Source: Hericium rajendrae
Lineage: Eukaryota > Basidiomycota > Agaricomycetes > Russulales > Hericiaceae
DNA length: 64,000 nucleotides
Direction: 5' to 3'
Assembly: GCA_033439255.1 (NCBI GenBank)
Contig: CM065890.1
Coordinates: 806,001 to 870,000, forward strand
The notes below the pieces were generated by a model, which did not search any database, was not told the DNA's origin, and worked only from the letters and a program-made list of their open reading frames with translations. Positions within the stretch are counted from its first letter, which is position 1, and each line of letters opens with the position of its first letter. Position numbers and translations under genes: made by a program. Positions 26,011 through 38,313 of this stretch are shown here, one piece after another.

Positions 26011-28023
26011 CGTCGGGCTTGGTGATCGTGGCGTGCTCTACTCAGACCTGTCTATTATTCTTGCTGCACAGCCGCAGAGTGACGAAGGTATATATACCCC
26101 CCATAAGACCTCTGGCCTTGGACATTATCCACCCCTCTTCAGCTGGTTGGAAGGCCATCCTCTGGGGGTCAACATTCACTGGACAACGCGCCGGTAGGCC
26201 CTTTATCGAGCTCATGCTTGCTCACAGGCATGCACTACGTTTACTCATCGTCCTGAACCAGGTAGCCGTAGGCAACCGACCAATACGAGACGAGAACGCT
26301 AAAAGGGGCGCAGCTTTCCCCCAAGCATCTCTCGTTATTAGCTGCTGGCGAATGCCATTGAGTCGCAGGTACGCTAAATCTGCCCGAGCACGTCCACGTC
26401 CACTGCCCAATGTGCTCGACTCGACTTGCTTTCTACAATCAAGTTGAGCTCAAAGTATTTATTCGCAGATGCATATGTTATCATCTTCTTGAGGTTCAAG
26501 AAATCTCATATCTTGCTACGAGCTGATGGCAACAACAGTCTATTTGGACTTCAGAGCTTCAGATGCCGTCCTTGGTAGACTCTGCATCAGCGACACGCGA
26601 CACGCGCGGCATGCGCTATTCGAGCTTCACAACATCGTCAAAGGGTAGGCCATTCTGGGCACATATCGCATGAGAAGTACAATTCGTCTTCGCAGAGAAA
26701 TTGCTTCGATGATATTGCTCATGTCTGCGAAATGCTGGATGTTGCTCCGTGCCGACGGAAGTAGTGTTCGAGCCGTAAATTGTGCATGCTGCACGTGGAA
26801 AACAGCAGGCTCTGCCGCCGCGGGCTATCCTTACACTGTACTTACATAGCATGAATCCAAGTAATAGTGTCGCTGAAGGTGAGTTTTACTAATATAGAGA
26901 CTCTGAGACTGACGATGGGATCATGCAAGAAGACTGTGGTATGCTGGAGGTTCGGCATTTGCCGTACCCACGAATACCATGCATTGGTTGCCTTTCTTGG
27001 ATCAATTCGAAAGGTCCGTCTGCGTCTCCATGTTTGCGAACCTGACTCCCTCCTCCCCTCTATCAGATGCTGCTTGCGAGCCAGAGCATTGCGCATGATC
27101 TATTTCTCCGCGCGCGGCCATATTGCCAACTCGGAGGATGACCACAGGTGCTCTTGTTCAGGTCGACGGTCCTTCTGCTTAAAGTCGGTGTGGCGCTCGT
27201 CTTCACGGAAACATCTGACCTTAGATATGACTAGGCTCCCAAACCACATTTCCATACAATCGAATATCGAAACGCCGGAGAATGTACTCGACCCGATGGC
27301 TCTGCAGGTGGATGCGGCGCAGGTACGCTCTGAGCTTTACTTGACGCTGACTCGTTTGGCCGTTTCCCACAGTCTGCACGTTCAGGGCTGCGCAAATTTG
27401 CCTATAGTTCTAATTTAGGCGACATGATCGTGGCGGACCAACGCCGCAACGCCTAATAGAGTACAGAACACTCGAGTGCGCTTCCTGACGAGTGCAAGTG
27501 GCGTTCCCGATGCGGCGTCAATCGATGCGGCGTCGGCGATGCGCACGTTTTCGTCCGTCGTGGTACGGTTTCAGCATCTTTCTCTGGGGTTTTATTGACA
27601 ATATGACGTGCAGAAGATAATTAAGTGTGTACAGTCCTGCCGGGCGGTGGTTGGGCCCATCCTCGTATGATTTCCCAAAATGTGGACAGTTCACACTGCT
27701 TGTTGTTCGAGAACGGGTCATATCAATAGCCACAGATCAACACAAAAACTAAAATGAGCACGGATGCATAGGTGCGCCTCACTCAGGATGTTATCTCTTC
27801 CCACAATTGGGCGGCGATGGCGCCGTGACCATATGCGCCACGACAGAACGCGCCACGGTGGTGTACCGTTCTTCATTCGGAATGGCGTGTCTCGTGTCTG
27901 CCGTCTTGCTGCCTCGATTGGGATGCTGGTAGATGTGGCGAAGGACGAGTGCGATGCCTGCAGAATTTTCGCAACCATGCACGCCTCCATGTACACCCAT
28001 CCCCGAGCAACGACTCCCACTGA
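26011..28023. other. Gene-poor stretch
   Basis: No firm gene. Contains the possible relic at 26867-27418 described separately. The remainder shows only short frames. Confidence 0.45.
26867..27418 (+). pseudogene. Possible LRR/F-box-type relic
   Basis: Frame of 183 residues whose first half reads like strand-turn units of basidiomycete F-box/LRR-like proteins (NIETLRLTMG, LVAFLGSIRKVRLRL). No F-box, start context or full repeat series is seen, and the second half loses the pattern. May be a fragment or chance. Confidence 0.22.
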
Positions 28024-28749
28024 ATGTGCTGCGCGCCGCCGTCCCCAACCAAAGATGTGGCTGTCAATCGACAGCAATTGTCCGACGCCGACGATGACAC
28101 CACCCTTGTCGGCGACGACGGGGTCGATGATGGGGCAACCCTGACCGGTGACGCACTCCTTTCGAACACTCCCTCGATATGTTCCTCTACTTCCGGGTAT
28201 GAATTACTGTTCTGTCGTCTACCGACGATGGTTGTTCAGTCTCCCATTCCGACATCAGCGCGGCGCGACGTTCGACGCACTCCTCGGACACCAAAGGCTC
28301 TGCGTTCAAGAACCGAGCGACATGCATCCGGACCGGCGCACCCATCACGCAGATGTTCGGATCCTGGGTCGCATGTTGTCGTCTCTCACGTGAGAGGAGA
28401 CGTGCAATCCAGTCGACGCGCGACGCTTGCACGGCTGGAGCGCCAGGGATCGTCCGAGTCTCGTTTGGTTACGAGCCGGAAGGACAACGACGTTCCTGGA
28501 TATCAGCAATCATCGCGAACACCTTCACAATATATAGGAATGTCGCGAGCGAGCTCAGATCGGCGGCAAGCACAGCGGCCAATGGCATGCACAGATGATG
28601 GTGCTGCCTCGTCGTCTGAGCAGGTCAAGGCAAGCGAGTCCCCTGACCATGACCACGAGCGAGCGAACACGCAGGGCGTCGATGAAAGTACCCCCGAGCA
28701 ATATCGGCATCCCGCGACTCATTGTCAAGCAGAAAGCCGGCATGAATGA
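28024..28749 (+). CDS. Hypothetical serine/arginine-rich protein (uncertain)
   Basis: Open frame of 241 residues. It begins with an aspartate-rich segment (DDDTTLVGDDGVDDGATL) and continues with serine-, arginine- and proline-rich disordered sequence. No domain is visible. It could be the 3' part of a longer gene with upstream exons, or non-coding; the opposite strand is also open for long parts. Reported because the acidic-then-basic composition is not random. Confidence 0.3.
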   Translation: MCCAPPSPTKDVAVNRQQLSDADDDTTLVGDDGVDDGATLTGDALLSNTPSICSSTSGYELLFCRLPTMVVQSPIPTSARRDVRRTPRTPKALRSRTERHASGPAHPSRRCSDPGSHVVVSHVRGDVQSSRRATLARLERQGSSESRLVTSRKDNDVPGYQQSSRTPSQYIGMSRASSDRRQAQRPMACTDDGAASSSEQVKASESPDHDHERANTQGVDESTPEQYRHPATHCQAESRHE

Positions 28750-29476
28750 GGGTTGGGAGGTATAGGAAATGAGATGATATTGAAAACGCTCTGCGCACAC
28801 GAGAGGGGTTGGAGGTTGTTTCAACAAGTGTATTGCCGAACATAATAGAATTTGTGGTGTACATGTCCGTATTACCGTGCTTTTCTGTACATCATCGACA
28901 TGTACAACTTGGACGCCAGCGCCGGCGACGCCGCCTCGCGCTGTGGTGGGCCGCAGTACGGGCCGGATCGTTGCAGCCCGGAGAACCCCGCATGCATCAC
29001 TGAACGAACCGGTAAATTTGAACACTGACGTTCTCTTGGATCCAGGCGCAACTTCAGCTACACAAGATCTCTGATACTTAGCATGCGGATTCGCAGGCCA
29101 TATCTCTCGTATATTTGGCAATGGTGATCTCCCCATGAGACAATGCAATTGCAGGCTACCACCTGCGCCAGATCCAGATGAGTCAGTCGGCCGTAGCACG
29201 CTTGCTTGATGCATTCGAATCCTCTGGTATTTCTCTCATTTACCACTTGAGCAACACCAATATCATTTACCCATTCCTAAGGACTCCTTACGCTCTCAAT
29301 GTCCACGCTGTGCGAATGTCTGTCGTCATCTAGCGGGCTTATCAGATCTCTCGAATGCTCGACACGAGGCAAGCGCTGCTTCGACGAGGACACAGCCGTT
29401 ACACTTCCACCATATCCCTGAAGTCTATGTTCTATCACGACTACTCGTATGAATCTCTTTTCGCCTTCATCAACTC
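28750..29476. other. Intergenic before the WW-like gene
   Basis: No gene supported; presumed upstream region of the membrane protein gene starting at 29477. Confidence 0.5.
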
Positions 29477-32400
29477 ATGCATATACTCATCCGCCTTTTT
29501 TATAAGCTCATTCACAGGATACACTTGGTCGGCAACCGGCTCGGGCGCAAAATATACCGCGCATACCTAGCCTTATGGGCGCTTGTGCGGCGTCAGCTTT
29601 TGCCCTTCAAGTTGCCCGTCAAGCGATATCGGAAGACAGTGGACTCAAGTGTGTATGATCATGCACGTCATGTCTCCACCTTCGACACGTTTGGAGCTAT
29701 GCCAGTCTGTCCGGCCCGCGTACCTGGATCTGCCAGTCTACCTAACCTACGCACTCTGTACGTGGTTCTGCTCTTCGGGTTTTATTTGATGTTTAATATA
29801 CCTACAGTCAATCCACTTCTTCAGACATCGTCAGTATGCCGGTGTCGACGCCGGCCTTACACCGACATCTAGACGAGTCGGTTTGGCACCTGGAACCTAA
29901 AGATCCTGCAGCTCATTGCCTACCGTCGTTTCTCGCAGAGGAGAGACGAAGCTCATTCCGCAGATTGTCGATCCTGGCAACAGCATCACGGCAACGTCTC
30001 GTCAGTGGCAATGCGATGACTGACCATGGGCCACCCGATGCCACTCATAGATCAAGTTCTCAGCCCTCGTCTTTGTACAACATCAGCTTAGGTCCCGACG
30101 TTATAAATTCAAATGATATGCTTGACTATGAACAGCGATGGCGGATGCCATGTGACAGACACGTGGATGCCATCGTAGAGATACCTACGGCGGCGTCCTT
30201 AGGCGCAGATGACGAGGATTATATACCCATATTACTACGACCGCGTTTGATTTTGACTCTCACTCCCCTGATGCTCAACCGGTATGAGAGGCGTATTAGA
30301 ATGTCAGTTGCTCAGTTTGCTTTTCCCTGCATGAGGATGACTGACGATTTTTAGACCCACTGAAAGGTCTATTTCTACTATTCCCCCTATGACAACACAT
30401 TTTCCCCAGTATGTCATCCCCACGTTTACATCATCGTTCATTGTGGGCTGAATGGCCCGTTGCAGCGTGATGGATGGTGGTTGTGGGAACTGGGTGCCCG
30501 TATTACATCCGGAGGGCATACTGTACTTCTATGATCCTGAAAGAGTGCGTCAAAGCCTTCTGAATCATTCCACGTAGTATGGGCCAGGGCAAACTAACGA
30601 TACTTCACAAAACAGCACATTTTCACCGAGGCGTACATGTATCATCCGATGTGGCGAGGGGAACTGGAGGCTTTTGTCGAACACCTCAATGAGCTTCTGA
30701 AAGCACAGAACAAGACCCTTCCTCCCAATCATGACTTAGTCCTGGAAATTGAGCCGTCTGATGATGGAACTGCGGTGCATTGGGGCTATTACTACGTCGA
30801 TCATGATACACGCACTTTGTTCTGGTTGGAAGATGCGCCAAGTGATATATTCACATGGCCCGTGGAAGGGGTCACATCCATGGCGCACTTGAGTAAGTCA
30901 TTCTACATTGTGATTTTGCGTGGTCTGAGGGATACCTACAGAGCACATGGTCGAGTCTGAGTATTGGTAAGTTCGAAGGATAGGGCAGGGCAGCGGGACC
31001 CGACTTCGATTGATTTCCCGGTCATACAGGGCTCACTGGCAATACTTTCCGATCGGACATCGCTCATTTCCCGATGGAGCGCGCGATGAATTGTTGGCGT
31101 TCATGATCCATAATACTGCAGGTAAGTCCCACCTGCTTAGCCGTAGGTATGCTATGCTGAACAGCTTTCACAGACGTCTTGACCATGACAAAATACACTA
31201 CGACCCTTTATGACTTAAAAACACTCCAGCAGATGATTTCATTAGTGACTCAGTGCGAGGGTAAGGCTTATTCTCGGCATCGCGATAGAGAACCCGGATT
31301 GACACATTATCTCAGTTAACAGCGCCGCCTATGGCTCGGTCGTTTGTACGATTTGTGAGTCTTTCCCTTCCCAGATCTACTGCTCAATGTTAAGAGATAC
31401 TATTGGCAGCGCGACTCATGTCTAAATTCTGTAAGCGACGTTGTACATTTCGTTGTAGTACACAAATGGCAATGTCAACTTAATTAATTGGCAGGTAACT
31501 GGAGATTTATCAACTTCCACGGACAACTGGGCGTTCGACTAGCCAGGAACATGAGTGTCTATGACAGAAGGCGTCGACGTAGCCCTCTAATCAAAGCACT
31601 ATCGCCCATTCTGTTCTGGTCACCAGAGCCTCGATTGTCCGATATCGAGCGAATCTGTGTGGATGGCATCGTAGATCATCGTCAGTGGAAGCAAATTGTA
31701 CTGAACCTGCAGACCGAATGGACCAGTTTCGTGGCATACGTATGTTCCCTCATATCATCGATGATAAGATGCGTGTCTTCTGATCGGAAGGGTTTGGACA
31801 GGCAAGCATTTTGCTGACCACAAACATCGCATTTCTTGCAATACCCGGTGTTGTTCAAGACAGCGGTTCTTCCTCCAAGTCGCCGGCCCAGATTTCCAGC
31901 GATGTGTCGGTTGCCATCAGCCTCGGTAGTATAGTTATCGGTCTGCTGCTGATACGCAGTTATCGAAACGTATGTGATCAGGCACCTGCAAATTCAGTAC
32001 GTAGACGCACATTCCATTCAAACTTCAGTGCTAATGCGGCTGTAGGCTTACAACCTACTGCGTCGTGGTGACACTGCATTAGGTTACGAGATAATGGTGA
32101 TTATCCAGAGCCTCCCGTATGCTCTTCTCATGTGGGCGTGAGTTTTCATAGGATCCGATCGTCTCATTTCTTCGGAGACTGACGTCGCATTCCAGGATGG
32201 TTACTTTCATGTTAGCATTTCTGCTATTTTCCTTCCAGGGCACAGCACTTTCGACCCGTGTCCCTGTGGGCGTGGTGTCTGTTTTCATGTTCGTCTTAAC
32301 GATTTGGTCAGTCTTAGCCGAACGAAAAATCAGCAAAGATCCCGTCAGGAATCCACCCAAGAGCAAGGCAAGGCAGAACTGGGAAAAGTTGAAATGGAAG

Positions 32401-32523
32401 ATGTGTAAACTACGGGATGAAGCTACTACGAGGTTGCGTCGCAGGTACAAAGTATTCATATCGAAGCACCCCCGTCTTGGTGCAGTCAGCAGCGCAGCGG
32501 ATACGGCAGATCAACCTGTTTGA
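29477..32523 (+). CDS. WW-like domain membrane protein (Agaricomycete family)
   Basis: 760-residue predicted integral membrane protein from 14 exons: 29477..29757, 29808..30302, 30355..30408, 30466..30544, 30616..30892, 30942..30966, 31030..31121, 31174..31260, 31316..31354, 31410..31430, 31495..31739, 31802..31969, 32046..32137, 32196..32523. Total is a multiple of three. A WW-like motif, NWVPVLHPEGILYFYDPE, is split after residue 303 by an intron; downstream blocks GYYYVDHDTRTLFWLED, HWQYFPIGHRSFP and FINFHGQLGVRL follow the layout of a large uncharacterised Agaricomycete family. Three or four C-terminal hydrophobic helices (for example SVAISLGSIVIGLLLI, YALLMWAMVTFMLAF, SVFMFVLTIW) end in a basic tail. 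The soluble part probably faces the cytosol. Function unknown. Confidence 0.85.
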
Positions 32524-32952
32524 TTTGCCTTAACCGATGTGGCCCATGTATTGTAGAGCACGCGGTTGCGAACCCGTTACGATATGATCTGAAGACGTTG
32601 CCGGTGTCACTCTGGTATCTCTGTCGTTGCAGCGCGCGTGCGATGACGAGTGATGTCGATAGCAGCGATCGTCTTCGCACGTACACTTCTCTACGGCTAC
32701 AGACTTTGCGAGATGCGAAGATGCGGGACACGAGAGAAAGAACATACTCCGTACAAAGCTGCCACGAGATTGCATCTTTGAAGAAATTTAGGGCGAGACC
32801 GATCATGGCTCCGTAATATAAGTCAAAGTCACCTACGCCTTGATCTTTTGATGTACATATTCTTGCGCTTTATTTGGAGTTCATAACACACCGACAAAAA
32901 ATTCATCAGACAAGTTCTCGACTCGTGAGTTTTTATTGCACTCATCTCACCC
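32524..32952. other. Convergent 3' flanks
   Basis: Spacer between the WW-like gene and the dehydrogenase gene; no gene seen. Confidence 0.55.
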
Positions 32953-34178
32953 TCAAACGCGCGAAAACCTCACATCTGTCTCACCCTCCCTCAGCCCGAC
33001 AAGCCTTAACGAATCCTCCCACACCCGCATCCTGAGCTCCGGATCCTGTGCCTTGGCCGGATACACGCTCGTCACCTCCATACTCTCGAAAACCGGCATG
33101 ACTGCCATCCCAGGATCCACGATCTCTCCCTCCTCCGCATCCGTCGCGCCGTTCCAGATCGGGCGCGTGCGGCCCCATACCTTTCGAACCGGATACGTAC
33201 TGGGCACGAGGATAGTCTTCGCGCCCTCGAACGGCGTGCGCGGCTTCATCCCATAGCGGCCCTCGAGGTCCACGGGCTGGAAGTGCTCGCCCTGGATGTC
33301 TTTCTTGCCCAGCTCCGTCGCGACGAGACCGGGATGCGCGGCCGCCACCTTGACCTCGCGCGACCCTTGAACAGGAGATGAAAGGGCATGCGCGAGTTCG
33401 ATGCAGCACATGATGTTGAGGAGCTTCGCGGTGAAGTACATCTCGTGCTCGGCCTCGCGGGTTGGGAAGGGTCGGGCACAGATGGCCGTGACGGGTTGCG
33501 GGAGAGAGGCTTCGGGAAAGGGAGGGATGGCCGCGCCTTCGGACGTGACCCACACGATGCGAGCGGGCTGGCCTGAAGACGCAGGTTTTACCAGCAGTGG
33601 GAGGAGAAGCAGGGTGAGTAGAAGCGGGCTGATGTGGTCGACTTGAATACTGCGCATCACACACACGCAGTATAAGCAAACGAAACCGAGGTTATACATC
33701 AAGCCCAAGTAAACGACTTACAGAAGATCAAGCCCGTCTTCGGTCGTCCGCTTGCCAACGCTGTGCAAGGCAGCATTGTTCACAACAATATCAAGCGGCA
33801 GATTGCTCTCCTTGTAGCGCTGCACGAATGCCCTGACGCTCGCGAAGGATGCCAAGTCGAGCGGCCAGAATTCGACGGCGCCCGCATCGCAACGCGTCTC
33901 CTTCAAAATGGCCTCCGCGGCCGCGATGCCTTTCGCCGGATTGCGACAAGCGAGTATCACCTTCGCCGCACCATGAGCAGCAACGTACTTGGCTACTTCA
34001 AAACCTATGCCTGTGAGATTACGGTCCGTTTCAGCCACTGGTTCGAGGAAAGACGTGGTTCAGACCTACCGGTGTTGGCGCCGGTGATGACAATGGTCTG
34101 ACCAGCGATGTCCGGGGCCTCAAGAGAAGGCAACGGCATCTCTTGGCGCTTCTTGGATTTCTCCCAATCGTACGACAT
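32953..34178 (-). CDS. Short-chain dehydrogenase/reductase
   Basis: 364-residue NAD(P)-dependent oxidoreductase of the retinol-dehydrogenase/WWOX-like SDR group. Exons on the complement: 34070..34178, 33722..34010, 32953..33649. Visible: cofactor motif TGANTGIG across intron 1, LACRNPAKG (an arginine after strand 2, suggesting NADPH), DLASF, VNNAALHS (NNAG-type motif), serine-bearing strand IVWVTSEG and the catalytic YFTAK (Y-x3-K). A 72-nt intron separates the DGLDL and IQVDHISPLLLT segments. HPGLVATEL follows the active site. Substrate unknown. It is divergent from ERG2 over 486 bases, so shared regulation with sterol synthesis is possible but unproven. Confidence 0.9.
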
Positions 34179-34664
34179 TTTGGCTGTGGTAGTTGTTGCT
34201 TTCTGAAATGAGCTAGAGGTCGACCCATTTTATACTCCACCGCCAGTCTAAGCGAAACACCGTTCGAGGGGTCGAAAGAGACAGGGTAGGTGCTCTTGAA
34301 GACGCTCTGTATTTCGTTAGCTAGTCAGGAATAAAGAAACGCTGGAAAGCTTCCGCTGCGCACACTATCCTTGTCACTAAGACCCATTGGACCACCCATC
34401 CGGTGAAGTTCATGGTCAAGCAGAACTAGCAGAACGGGCGCTCGGCGGGATTAGTCAGCAAATGCAGGCTGCTGATTGGCCGACGCGTGATTCAGAATTT
34501 GCTGTCGCGACGCGACTTTTGGGCGCTTGATTGTCTCCGCGTCGTACGACTGCAGACTGCTTGGTGTGGTATTTAGTCCAGGTGGTACGTACATCTCTTT
34601 CCCTCGTCTCTATCTTCTGACCACCAGGTTCACGACTGCTAGGCTGCGTTGCGTAGGTCCCACC
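34179..34664. promoter_or_regulatory. Bidirectional promoter region, SDR / ERG2
   Basis: 486 bases between two divergent start codons, so both promoters are here. A TATA-like ttttatact lies on the plus strand at 34227-34235. No sterol-regulator site was identified with confidence. Confidence 0.6.
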
Positions 34665-35510
34665 ATGTCCACAACAGAATCTAAGCCGACTGCCAACGGG
34701 ACGGCCATAAAATCTTCGTCCGTTAGCGAGCGCAGCTCGTTCACCAAATGGGTGTTCAGAGGGATCATCGTTTTTGCTATTGCCGCATTCTGTAGCTTCT
34801 TGGATACCATTAAAGTATGTGCCTTTCGTTGCTTTTTATTAGGCCGCAGCGTGACGTATATTGACTGGCTACAGGACCGGTGGTACGTTTTCGACCCACC
34901 ATTCCTACACGAGCTCGCTCGCGCCGCGATCGATGCATCCCCCGACTCCACGCAAGGCATGATCGACCACATCATCACCAACCTCACCGCGACATATCCC
35001 TCCACGCAAATCGCGCTAAACGCTGACACGTCAGAGTGGGTGTTCAACAACGCCGGCGGCGCGATGGGCGCGATGTATATCATCCACGCGTCCATCACCG
35101 AGTACCTCATCATTTTCGGCACGCCTCTGGGCACCGAGGGCCACTCGGGCATTCACACTGCGGACGACTACTTCCACATCCTGAAGGGCGAGCAATGGGC
35201 GTTCCAACCCGGTGCGCTGGAGATGGAAAGGTATGTCCCAGGCGACGTTCACTTGATGCCGCGGGGCGTCGCAAAGCAGTACAAGATGCACAAGGGCTGC
35301 TGGGCGATGGAGTATGCGAGAGGTCGGTGGTTCGTCCTGTTCGATCTCGAGCCATGGCTGACTTGAAGGAATGTAGGCTGGATTCCGCTAATGCTGCCGT
35401 TTGGCTTCGCGGACACGCTCTCGTCAACGCTTGATGTACCGACCTTATGGAAGACTATCCGTATCACAGGAAGGGAGATCATTAGGAACTTGCTTATTGG
35501 GAAGATCTAG
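34665..35510 (+). CDS. ERG2: C-8 sterol isomerase (ERG2 / sigma-1 receptor family)
   Basis: 243-residue delta8-delta7 sterol isomerase of ergosterol synthesis, an endoplasmic-reticulum membrane enzyme and target of morpholine fungicides. Exons 34665..34814, 34875..35322, 35377..35510. An N-terminal membrane helix ([18 protein letters not shown]) is followed by the cupin-like fold with family-typical blocks [38 protein letters not shown] (conserved glutamate and aspartate), [19 protein letters not shown] and [19 protein letters not shown]. The N-terminus is a little longer and more serine-rich than in yeast. Intron 2 splits the ARG codon region just before WIPLMLPFG. Confidence 0.95.
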
Positions 35511-35826
35511 GGAGGGATGAGGCATTTTGTCATCTATGATAGCATGACAGCAGGAGGGGGAGGTATCATATGATTCAATGCCCTTTATACCATACTTATT
35601 TGCTTTCGCACTGTTATCGAGATCAATGTCTACGCCCGCTGTTGAACATCGTGTCGCAGGATCTGTCAGGCATTACATTTCGCTAACGAATGAATATGGG
35701 ATATGTATGCTGTCAACCTCTATTTTACGAACTCGAGCGCGACAAGCGTCTAACATTTTGGGTACCCAACGGGCCAACAGAAATGAACAACCACTCGCGA
35801 AGAGCGAAGGAAATCCAAAAATTAGG

Positions 35827-36347
35827 CACGACAACCCGAGAGCAGTCTGACTTTGAGTCCACAATCTACATGACTGCGAGCCGCGAATCGAACTCAAGGA
35901 CAAGCCCTGTCTGCGCACACGTACAATCGCTGCCGAGCACGCTGCGCGTTCAGCGACCGGTCGCAGCCCTGCATGCTGGCCAAGGCCGCAGGACGGCATA
36001 CCAGGACAGCGCGATGTGACAAGGGCAAGGGCAGCTCAGTCCTCGCGACGCGTTTCAACTACGGCCGTGCGGTAGTTGCAATTGGACTCAACTACCCCTC
36101 TAAGGACCTTCCAAAGGCGGATTCCGCTACAGTGGAAAATCACTTGGTCATCGGACCAGCATTGGACAAATGACTACGACCGCATCGTTTCATGATACGT
36201 CGCGTAGCCTTTGCAGGCGAGGCCCTGCTAGAGCCAATCGAGGAGGATCGTCAGACCCGACCCGCTCACAAGAGATGGCATGTGCATCGAGCAAAAGCAC
36301 GACGACGACCTGTGTGGGATGAGCGTCGCGGCCTTCGGACTGTCGTG
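35827..36347 (-). repeat. Histone-flanking repeat, copy D (inverted)
   Basis: Reverse-oriented copy of a family found five times around the histone pair. Its low end reads cacgacaacccgagagcagt and its high end ggactgtcgtg, giving terminal inverted ends of the form CACGACAG-C-CGA. Outside the low end the shared flank (an A-rich run then cactcgcgaagagcga) is also present. It preserves the frame reading VWDERRGLRTVVV at the end nearer the histones. Confidence 0.75.
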
Positions 36348-36811
36348 GTGGGAAAGCACAAGACTCACTTCGACGGGCTTTGAAGTAGCAGAAAGCGCTT
36401 GCTGCCGGGCTGTGAAAACGCCGTTGGGCGGCAACGGCGACCTGTCAAGATGACTTCGGACTTGACTTTGCGCAGCATATTCTTCATGACTTCGCCGTTG
36501 TGGACCCTCGGCCTTTTGGTGTTCGTTGAGCTGCAGTGACTTCGAGATGGTTGTCGGACCAGTCACCGGCATGATGACAGAGAAGAGGAGACAGGGCTAG
36601 GCACTCCCAGCAAATTCAGAATGCCGGACGACTGCCTCGCATCAATTGGAAACAAATCAGACAATGAAGAGACGAAGGAAAGTGAACAGACAACGTGGCC
36701 GTGGCCGATATATCGATTAATTGACGTAAATCAACAAGAGGAAATCCCAGAACACCGACCACGTCACGACGACACTCACGAAGAGCGAACGGAAGCAAAA
36801 AAAAAATTGGA

Positions 36812-37401
36812 CACGACAGCCCTAAGAGTAGTCTGAATTGAGTTTCACGCGCCTTGAACACTGCTCTCAGCCCGAGGGCAAGAGGGAGTCCGCGGCGCGT
36901 GAGCCACGAATTGGACTCGAGAGCGCACACCTCCACCTCCACCGTGCACTCTCACCCTCCTGCACGAGGCAGCACGCCCGCCGCATACGACCTGGCGAAA
37001 TCACCGTACGCTGCAACCGATTGCGACTTGCAGTGCGCGCCGGCGACGCTGCAGACGGCGCGCGAACGGGCGAGGGGAGAGGATGGTGCGGAACGATTGA
37101 CGAATCGGGTTCTTCAGATGCCATGTGCGCCCGTCCTTGCGACATCAGTTCCAAGGAGGCTCTATCCATGCTCTTTCTGGACCAACGAAGGTGGGAGAGT
37201 ATCCTCCCGGTAACGTAGCGGAGAGGTCTTTGCGGAAGGAACGAAGCACATGTTGCTGGTTCGTCGGGCGGCCGTTACAGCAGGGGCTCTGCTGGAGCCG
37301 ATACGGTCAGTATTACTCAGACCTTAGCCCGCTCTCGAGGAAGATGCGCGGTAGGAACGCATTCTGTACGGAAAGAGCGTCGTGGCCTTTGGACTGTCGT
37401 G
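36812..37401 (-). repeat. Histone-flanking repeat, copy E (inverted)
   Basis: Second reverse-oriented copy. Low end cacgacagccctaagagtag, high end ggactgtcgtg. It shares with copies A-C the inner block with cctcgaggaagatgcgcgg-type sequence next to gctaaggtctgag (here its reverse, ctcagaccttagcccgctc, at about 37317-37335) and the outer flank with a long A run then gaagcg/cactcacgaagagcga. Confidence 0.8.
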
Positions 37402-37712
37402 GTGGAGGTCAGAAGCGGCCTCGAGGATGGATTTATACGGTGCTTGCCATTTGTACTCCGCCCGCCGTGAGAAAGCAGACGAATGGACAACGTTTGCGAA
37501 GAGTACTTACTGCAAAGGCAACGCAAGCAGCGTACAGTCCTCAAACAGTTTAGACAGTCTTGAGAAATCCATAGCTTCCAGGAACAGTTTCGGAAAAGGC
37601 GTAAGCCAGGAAGTGAGCTCGAATTGAGACAAAGTAGGACGGACAAGTAGATGATAAATAGAATAACAACTGTACAGTAGTAAAATACAAGGCGCTAATA
37701 GTCCAGAGAGAA

Positions 37713-38313
37713 TTACTTCGCGCCTGCACTCGAGAACTGCGTAAAGATGCCGTGAGCACTGATGCTAAAAAGACAAGAAAATAACTTACCTTCGTCACTG
37801 ACTTAGTTCCCTCAGAGATCGCGTGCTTCGAAAGTTCACCAGGCAGAATAAGCCGGACGGCGGTTTGGATCTCTCGTGATGAGATGGTCGACTTCTTGGA
37901 GTAGGCAGCAAGCTCTGCGGAGCAGTCAGTATCCAGGTCAGGAGGTATAGGGGTAGAGAAACGCACTCGAAGCCTCAGTCGCAATACGTTCGAAGATATC
38001 GTTAACAAAGGAGTTCAGGATGGCCATCGCCTTGTTGGAGATACCAGTATCCGGGTGGACCTGCTTGAGGACTAGATTCAAGTCAATAATCCAGAATTTG
38101 AAGACGGAGGAACCCCAAGACAAACGCACCCTTGTAGATGTAAGAAGAGTATGTCTCCTTGCGGACCTTTCGTCTCTTCTTCTTCTCCTCGCCCTCTCCG
38201 CCAGCCTTCGCAGTCTTCTTCGCAGCCTTGGTGCCCTCCGTAGTCTTAGCAGGCGCCTTGGAGGCGGTAGAAGCTGGGGCTTTGCCGGCGGTGGAAGCAG
38301 GTTTGGGCGCCAT
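37713..38313 (-). CDS. Histone H2B
   Basis: 145-residue core histone of the nucleosome. Exons on the complement: 38130..38313, 37967..38071, 37790..37914, 37713..37736. Visible: alanine/lysine-rich tail ([13 protein letters not shown]), [72 protein letters not shown], ending VTKFSSAGAK; the last exon codes for only seven residues and a stop. The tail is extended with a KAP/KTA repeat and an acidic patch [12 protein letters not shown]. The C-terminal helix lysine in VTK is the expected ubiquitylation site. Transcribed divergently from H2A from a common 343-base region, which is the usual fungal arrangement for matched supply. Confidence 0.97.
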
